NCBI GenBank assembly: GCA_013205645.1
Contig: JABMMH010000077.1
Coordinates: forward strand, 1 to 9,129
From: Polaromonas sp.
Lineage (GTDB): Bacteria; Pseudomonadota; Gammaproteobacteria; Burkholderiales; Burkholderiaceae_C
DNA length: 9,129 nucleotides
Direction: 5' to 3'
Shown: positions 4,957 through 9,129 of the stretch, in pieces
Layout: each line of letters opens with the position of its first letter
Position numbering within the stretch: the first letter of the stretch is position 1
Notes under the pieces: generated by a model
The model's input: the letters and a program-made list of their open reading frames with translations, nothing else
What the model was told of the DNA's origin: nothing
The model's database searches: none
Program-made: the position numbers and the translations under genes

Positions 4957-6135
4957 TCAGCGCTCCAGTGTCAGCGCAACACCCATCCCACCGCCAATGC
5001 ACAGGCTGGCAATGCCCTTCTTGGCATCACGGCGCACCATCTCGTGCAGCAGCGTCACCAAAATGCGGCAGCCGGACGCACCGATCGGGTGACCAATCGC
5101 AATCGCGCCGCCATTGACATTGATCTTGCTGGTGTCCCAGCCCATTTCTTGGTTGACGGCACAAGCCTGGGCCGCAAAGGCCTCGTTGATTTCCAGCAAG
5201 TCAAGGTCTTGGGCGTTCCAGCCCGCGCGTTGCAGCGCCTTGGTGGACGCCGTCACCGGACCCATGCCCATCAGGGCTGGGTCGAGACCGCTGGTGGCGT
5301 AGCTGGCAATGCGTGCCAGCGGTTTCAAGCCCAAGGCGGCGGCTTTTTTGGCAGTCATGACCATCACGGCTGCTGCGCCGTCGTTGATGCCAGACGCGTT
5401 GCCGGCAGTCACGCTGCCGGCCTTGTCGAAGGCCGGACGCAAACCCGCCAAGCCGTCGGCATTGGTTTTGCGGTTGATGAATTCATCGGCTGAAAAAATG
5501 ATCGGATCGCCTTTTTTCTGGGCAATCGAAAACGGCACGATTTCATCTTTGAACTTGCCGGCATCTTGAGCCGCTGCCGCCTTTGTCTGGCTGGACAGCG
5601 CGAGGGCGTCTTGCATGGCGCGGTCAATGCCGTATTTCTTGGCGACGTTTTCAGCTGTGATGCCCATGTGGTACTGGTTGTAAACGTCCCACAGGCCGTC
5701 AACGATCATGGTGTCTGTCATCTTCCAGTCGCCCATGCGCTGACCGTCACGCGAGCCGTTCAGCACGTGCGGCGAGGCGCTCATGTTTTCTTGACCGCCA
5801 GCAATGACGATCTCGCTGTCGCCGGTGGCCACCGACTGCGCAGCCAACATCACGGCTTTCAAGCCAGAGCCGCAAACAGCATTGATTGTCAGGCCGGGAA
5901 TGGCATGTGGCAAGCCAGACTTGAGGACCGACTGACGCGCTGGGTTTTGCCCCACACCCGCCGCCAGCACTTGGCCCATGATGACTTCACCGACGAGATC
6001 AGCCGGCAAGCCCGAGCGTTCCATCAAGGCTTTGATGACCGCAGCGCCTAGCTCGGTGGCCGGCGTTTTGGCCAGCGAACCGCCGAACTTTCCGACCGCC
6101 GTACGAGCCGCTGAAACGATAACGATGTCTTCCAT
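4957..6135 (-). CDS. phaA: Acetyl-CoA C-acetyltransferase (beta-ketothiolase), PhaA
   Basis: PhaA condenses two acetyl-CoA to acetoacetyl-CoA, the first step of PHB synthesis. The 392-residue length is normal for biosynthetic thiolases. The nucleophilic Cys88 lies in NAVCGSGLKAV. His349 is in GGAIAIGHPIGASGCR, and the second catalytic Cys379 is in SLCIGGGMGVALTLER at the C-terminus. NEAF (317-320) is also present. All catalytic residues are intact, so an active enzyme is expected. It lies 57 bases after phaC and 60 bases before phaB, in the canonical phaCAB order, and probably shares their transcript. AGAAAGAGAC upstream of the ATG can serve as ribosome binding site. Confidence 0.97.
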   Translation of the reverse strand: MEDIVIVSAARTAVGKFGGSLAKTPATELGAAVIKALMERSGLPADLVGEVIMGQVLAAGVGQNPARQSVLKSGLPHAIPGLTINAVCGSGLKAVMLAAQSVATGDSEIVIAGGQENMSASPHVLNGSRDGQRMGDWKMTDTMIVDGLWDVYNQYHMGITAENVAKKYGIDRAMQDALALSSQTKAAAAQDAGKFKDEIVPFSIAQKKGDPIIFSADEFINRKTNADGLAGLRPAFDKAGSVTAGNASGINDGAAAVMVMTAKKAAALGLKPLARIASYATSGLDPALMGMGPVTASTKALQRAGWNAQDLDLLEINEAFAAQACAVNQEMGWDTSKINVNGGAIAIGHPIGASGCRILVTLLHEMVRRDAKKGIASLCIGGGMGVALTLER

Positions 6136-6192
6136 TTTTTGTCTCTTTCTTTTGGTTGAGAGTGGGTCGCAAATAAGGGAGAGGAGAGTCGC

Positions 6193-7899
6193 TCAGGCTT
6201 TGACCTTGACGTAGCGACCAGGCGCTGGCTCGATGGCTTTGTATTTGCGGCTGCCGTAGGCCTTAGGTGCGGCAATTTGCTTGCCCGCTTGAAGCTTGAG
6301 CCAAGCCGACCAATCCGACCACCAGCTGCCGGGGTGCTCAGTCGCGCCAGTCAGCCATTTGTCATGCGTGGCCGTCAGCTTGTCACTGGTCCAATACGAG
6401 CGTTTATTTTTAGCCGGTGGATTGATCACGCCGGCAATATGGCCGGATGCACCCATGACAAAACGCTTAGCGCCTTTCAGCACTTGGGTCGAAGCATAAG
6501 CACCTTGAATCGGCACGATATGGTCTTCACGCGAACCATAAATATAGGCCGGCATGTCGAGCTTGGAAAAATCAATCGGCTGACCGCAAACGGTCAGTTT
6601 GCCGGGCTTGATCAGGTTGTTTTCAAAGTAAGTGTTGCGCAGGTACCAAGCGTAAAACGGGCCGGGCAAGTTGGTCGAGTCGCTGTTCCAGTAGAGCAAG
6701 TCAAATGGCGGCGGCGTCTCACCTTTGAGGTAATTGCCGACGACGTAATTCCAGACCAAGTCGTTAGGCCGTAAGAAGCTGAAGGTCGAGGCCAAGTCTT
6801 GACCCTTCAGCAGACCGCCCTGCCCCATCTGCATTTCGCGAAACTTGACGGCCGTCTCGTCAATGAAAATATCCAAAATGCCGGTGTCCGAAAAATCCAG
6901 CAAGGAGGTCAAAAAAGTCACACTGGAAACTGGCTTATCGCCACGCGCCGCCAACACCGCCAGAGCAGTTGCCAGAATCGTTCCGCCGACACAAAAACCA
7001 AGCGCATTGATGGCCTTGGCGCCAGTGATCTCGCGCGTCACGTTGATGGCCTCAATGGCCGCATGCTCAATGTAGTCGTCCCAAGTGGTGTCCTGCATCG
7101 ACTCGTCTGGGTTGCGCCAGCTGACGACGAATGTGCGGTGACCTTGCTCAACTGCATAACGAATCAGCGAGTTCGCCGGTTGCAGATCAAGAATGTAAAA
7201 CTTGTTGATGCAGGGCGGCACCAGCAGCAACGGTTTTTCAAACACCTTGGCCGTCAGCGGCTTGTATTCGAGCAGCTGGAAATACGCGTTTTCATAGACC
7301 ACCGCGCCTTCGCTGGTGGCGACATTTTTACCGACTTCGAAATTGCTTTCGTCGGTCATGGAGACGTGGCCCTGACGCATATCGTGCATCAAGTTTTGCA
7401 GGCCTTGGGCGATGCTTTCGCCCTTGGTCTCGATGGCTTTTTTCTGCGCATCGGCATTCAGGGCCAAGAAATTACTGGGGGCCGCAGCTGCCAGCCACTG
7501 CTCAACAGCAAAACGCACACGTGCTTTGGTTTTCTCGTCGCCCTCAACGGCTTCAGTCATGCCCATCAAGGCTTGCGAATTGAGCATGTACGAAGAAGCA
7601 GAAAAGTGCGCCAACGGATTGGCGTGCCAAGCGTCGGATGCAAAGCGTCTGTCTGCTGACGCTGTGGCTGGGGCCGCTTCTGCTGAGAGACCCTGGTTCC
7701 ACAAGGCGCTGGCTTCTTTGATGTAGACCTGCTGAATTTCCTGTAGCTTGGTCGAATCAAATTTCAGGGCTGAGCCTGCGCCTGTTGTCGGTTGTAAACC
7801 CTGCATCAACGCATTGGGCACTACAGCCTTTTGCATACTTGAACTCAGGGTTTCCTGGAATTGCCGAGCCATCTCAGCCCACTTTGCGTCAGAATTCAT
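6193..7899 (-). CDS. phaC: Class I poly(3-hydroxyalkanoate) synthase, PhaC
   Basis: PhaC polymerises (R)-3-hydroxyacyl-CoA into PHA granules in the cytoplasm. At 568 residues it has class I length. The lipase-like box GFCVGG carries nucleophile Cys303. Asp459 in YGSREDHIVP and His487 in GASGHIAGVINPP complete the catalytic triad. Family landmarks are also present: PPCINKFYILDL (228-239), SWRNPDESM (260-268), and PGSWWSDWSAWL (523-534) near the C-terminus. The N-terminal domain (about 1-200) is more variable, as usual. AGAGG lies 4 bases before the ATG. It is the first gene of phaCAB, and its promoter must lie in the 120-base gap (7900-8019) shared with a divergent small gene. I found no convincing -35/-10 pair or operator there. 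Confidence 0.97.
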   Translation of the reverse strand: MNSDAKWAEMARQFQETLSSSMQKAVVPNALMQGLQPTTGAGSALKFDSTKLQEIQQVYIKEASALWNQGLSAEAAPATASADRRFASDAWHANPLAHFSASSYMLNSQALMGMTEAVEGDEKTKARVRFAVEQWLAAAAPSNFLALNADAQKKAIETKGESIAQGLQNLMHDMRQGHVSMTDESNFEVGKNVATSEGAVVYENAYFQLLEYKPLTAKVFEKPLLLVPPCINKFYILDLQPANSLIRYAVEQGHRTFVVSWRNPDESMQDTTWDDYIEHAAIEAINVTREITGAKAINALGFCVGGTILATALAVLAARGDKPVSSVTFLTSLLDFSDTGILDIFIDETAVKFREMQMGQGGLLKGQDLASTFSFLRPNDLVWNYVVGNYLKGETPPPFDLLYWNSDSTNLPGPFYAWYLRNTYFENNLIKPGKLTVCGQPIDFSKLDMPAYIYGSREDHIVPIQGAYASTQVLKGAKRFVMGASGHIAGVINPPAKNKRSYWTSDKLTATHDKWLTGATEHPGSWWSDWSAWLKLQAGKQIAAPKAYGSRKYKAIEPAPGRYVKVKA

Positions 7900-8019
7900 G
7901 TTGCCTCTTGAATTAGCGAATAGCCGGTGGTCTTTTGAACAAGACTCTCATGTCAGCGTCTACAGTTAACAGACTATGGCTTCGTTTCATTTCGTCCAGC
8001 TTACTATGCCCCAACTTTT

Positions 8020-8226
8020 ATGTATTTGATTGCCATCGGCTGGATTTATGTTGTGCTCCTGATGAGCATTGCAGAGGCGACCAGCAGCACAGGCTCCGTG
8101 CTTGGCGCGTTGATCACGTTTGTGCTTTATGGCGCGTTGCCCTTGTCTTTGGTGCTTTACATCCTGCGGACACCGGCTCGAAAACGCGCCATCAAAGCCA
8201 GAGAAAAAGCCGAAGACAGTCAATAA
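8020..8226 (+). CDS. Small two-helix membrane protein (68 aa)
   Basis: The product starts MYLIAIGWIYVVLLMSIAEA and has a first hydrophobic helix at about residues 2-19. A Ser/Thr/Gly turn follows (TSSTGSVLG), then a second helix (about 29-49, GALITFVLYGALPLSLVLYI), then a short basic tail (RTPARKRAIKAREKAEDSQ), likely cytoplasmic. I recall similar hypothetical proteins beside phaC or elsewhere in Comamonadaceae, with no known function. It is divergent from phaC across 120 bases and converges on pgeF with 39 bases between stops. The ATG has no clear Shine-Dalgarno. Hydrophobic pattern, positive-inside tail and defined start support a real gene. Confidence 0.7.
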   Translation: MYLIAIGWIYVVLLMSIAEATSSTGSVLGALITFVLYGALPLSLVLYILRTPARKRAIKAREKAEDSQ

Positions 8227-8265
8227 AAAGTAGTAACTGAAACAAACAACACCGGCTTAAATGAC

Positions 8266-9105
8266 TCAGTCGCGCCAGATGCAAGCGGCCATGCGCCCGG
8301 TGCTGCGTCCACCGACAGCGTCCCGGCGGTGCGAAAAGAACCGTGAAGGCCGACTCACGGTGCACCAATCATCTGTGCCGTCGTTGCCGTAGATTTGGCT
8401 GATGCCGAGGGCGCGCAATCTGAGCCGCGCCAAGCCTTGTAAATCGGCTAAATATTTCGTCTGTTGAGCTTGTTTGTGCTGCACGACGAACAGCGTGACC
8501 GCCGCCGGATCCACAGCTTCAAACGCAGCCTTGACTTCAGCCCCCACCTCAAAAGCCGTCGGCCCGATGCAAGGCCCCAACCAAGCGATGGTTCTGGGCG
8601 CAACCTCGTTGGGTGACGCGCCAACCAAGGCTGAAAACCTGTTGAAAGTGGCCTCCAAAACGCCGTCGAAAACCAGCTGTGCTGCGCCGGCATTGGCTGG
8701 CACACCGGGTCCAGCCAAACCACGCCAACCGGCATGCGCGGCGGCCACAACGGGTTGGTCCAGATGCGCAAACAAAACCGGCAAGCAATCGGCCACCATG
8801 ATGGTGCAGGCGACGGCGCGCTGCCGCGTCAGGCAAGCGTCGGCAGCCAAACCATCGACGCTGTCATGACTCAATTCCAGCACCCCGGTGCCGTGCACCT
8901 GCTGCAAAAAGACCGGAGGGCAACCGATGGCGCGCTGCAAGATCAATCGATTGGCAGCGACGGCTGCTGGGGAATCTCCGACGTGATCACCCAAGTTCAG
9001 CGTGTCGTAAGGCGGTAGTGAAACGCCACCCTGACGCGTGGTGAAGACAGCGCGCACACCGGCTGGCGCAGGCCATTGCGGAATCAGCCAGTCGGCGTTA
9101 TTCAC
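8266..9105 (-). CDS. pgeF: Laccase-domain protein PgeF/YfiH (peptidoglycan editing factor; purine nucleosidase family)
   Basis: This is a 279-residue protein of the YfiH/LACC1 family (multicopper polyphenol oxidase fold). Members act on purine nucleosides, and the E. coli protein is linked to correct peptidoglycan composition. The metal site is intact: His71 in QVHGTGV, Cys107 in MVADCLPVLFA and His124 in AAAHAGWRGL, the same numbering I recall for E. coli YfiH. GPCIGPTAFEVG and the C-terminal SRFFSHRRD...TGRMAA are also present. Relative to E. coli there are about 20 extra residues after AGWRGLAG (132-160), a variable loop. The start is taken as GTG at 9105, but the frame is open to the right edge, so a start outside the window cannot be excluded. 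The pgeF-phaC neighbourhood is common in Burkholderiales. Confidence 0.93.
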   Translation of the reverse strand: MNNADWLIPQWPAPAGVRAVFTTRQGGVSLPPYDTLNLGDHVGDSPAAVAANRLILQRAIGCPPVFLQQVHGTGVLELSHDSVDGLAADACLTRQRAVACTIMVADCLPVLFAHLDQPVVAAAHAGWRGLAGPGVPANAGAAQLVFDGVLEATFNRFSALVGASPNEVAPRTIAWLGPCIGPTAFEVGAEVKAAFEAVDPAAVTLFVVQHKQAQQTKYLADLQGLARLRLRALGISQIYGNDGTDDWCTVSRPSRFFSHRRDAVGGRSTGRMAACIWRD

Positions 9106-9129
9106 TGTCCGGACAGGCCGAGGGTTCAG
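9098..9129 (-). CDS. Possible tail of an upstream gene (rluD-like by context only)
   Basis: In one minus-strand frame the last bases encode EPSACPDSE and a TAA (9100-9098) that overlaps the GTG of pgeF as GTGAATAA. In many proteobacteria rluD lies directly upstream of pgeF, so this may be its end. Nine residues cannot confirm that. Confidence 0.2.
   Translation of the reverse strand, partial: EPSACPDSE

Noticed and set aside
4756..5493. 245-codon plus-strand ORF across the phaA-phaB junction
   Set aside because: It is antisense to two confirmed genes and has no family resemblance.
6799..7659. 286-codon plus-strand ORF opposite phaC
   Set aside because: It is antisense to an intact, motif-verified phaC and its translation shows no recognisable domain; it is a shadow of the phaC codon pattern.
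7900..8019. Sigma-70 promoter for phaC
   Set aside because: TTGTTC and GCTAAT are present on the minus strand, but the spacing is 19 bases and the matches are weak.

Overview
The window looks like chromosomal DNA of a betaproteobacterium, most likely in the Comamonadaceae (Rhodoferax/Limnohabitans/Polaromonas-like). This rests on a phaC-phaA-phaB operon of the Cupriavidus type, PhaB and PhaC sequences very close to Burkholderiales proteins, and a laccase-domain gene (pgeF/yfiH) beside phaC. No tRNA, rRNA, insertion sequence, integrase or CRISPR array was seen, and coding density is high. The genus is an inference.

Positions 1-1678, minus strand: a tightly packed four-gene operon read right to left. 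It encodes a 48-residue cysteine-rich protein, a two-cupin ChrR-like protein, a TIGR03643/DUF2805 helix-turn-helix-like protein, and a photolyase/cryptochrome cut off by the left edge. Overlaps of 4 and 8 bases and a 15-base gap suggest translational coupling. The content points to a light or singlet-oxygen stress module. A perfect inverted repeat (1748-1760) lies upstream.

Positions 1799-2448: a region of small ORFs and control sequence. On the minus strand a likely 42-residue (or 58-residue) membrane peptide, a 37-residue peptide with a strong Shine-Dalgarno and a 60-residue charged helical protein are chained by close spacing and a TGATG overlap. A perfect 14-bp palindrome (2331-2344) lies between this cluster and the divergent plus-strand gene.

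Positions 2449-4152, plus strand: a full-length lipoprotein of the M14 metallocarboxypeptidase family. It appears to have lost two of three zinc ligands, the substrate-binding Asn-Arg pair and the catalytic glutamate, so it is a probable pseudoenzyme. This is the most unusual item in the window.

Positions 4159-7899, minus strand: phaC, phaA and phaB, the complete short-chain polyhydroxyalkanoate route. PhaA condenses two acetyl-CoA, PhaB reduces acetoacetyl-CoA to (R)-3-hydroxybutyryl-CoA, and PhaC polymerises it. No phaR or phasin gene is in the window. phaB runs tail-to-tail into the M14 gene with only 6 bases between stop codons.

Positions 8020-9105: a 68-residue two-helix membrane protein divergent from phaC, then pgeF/yfiH on the minus strand, converging on it.
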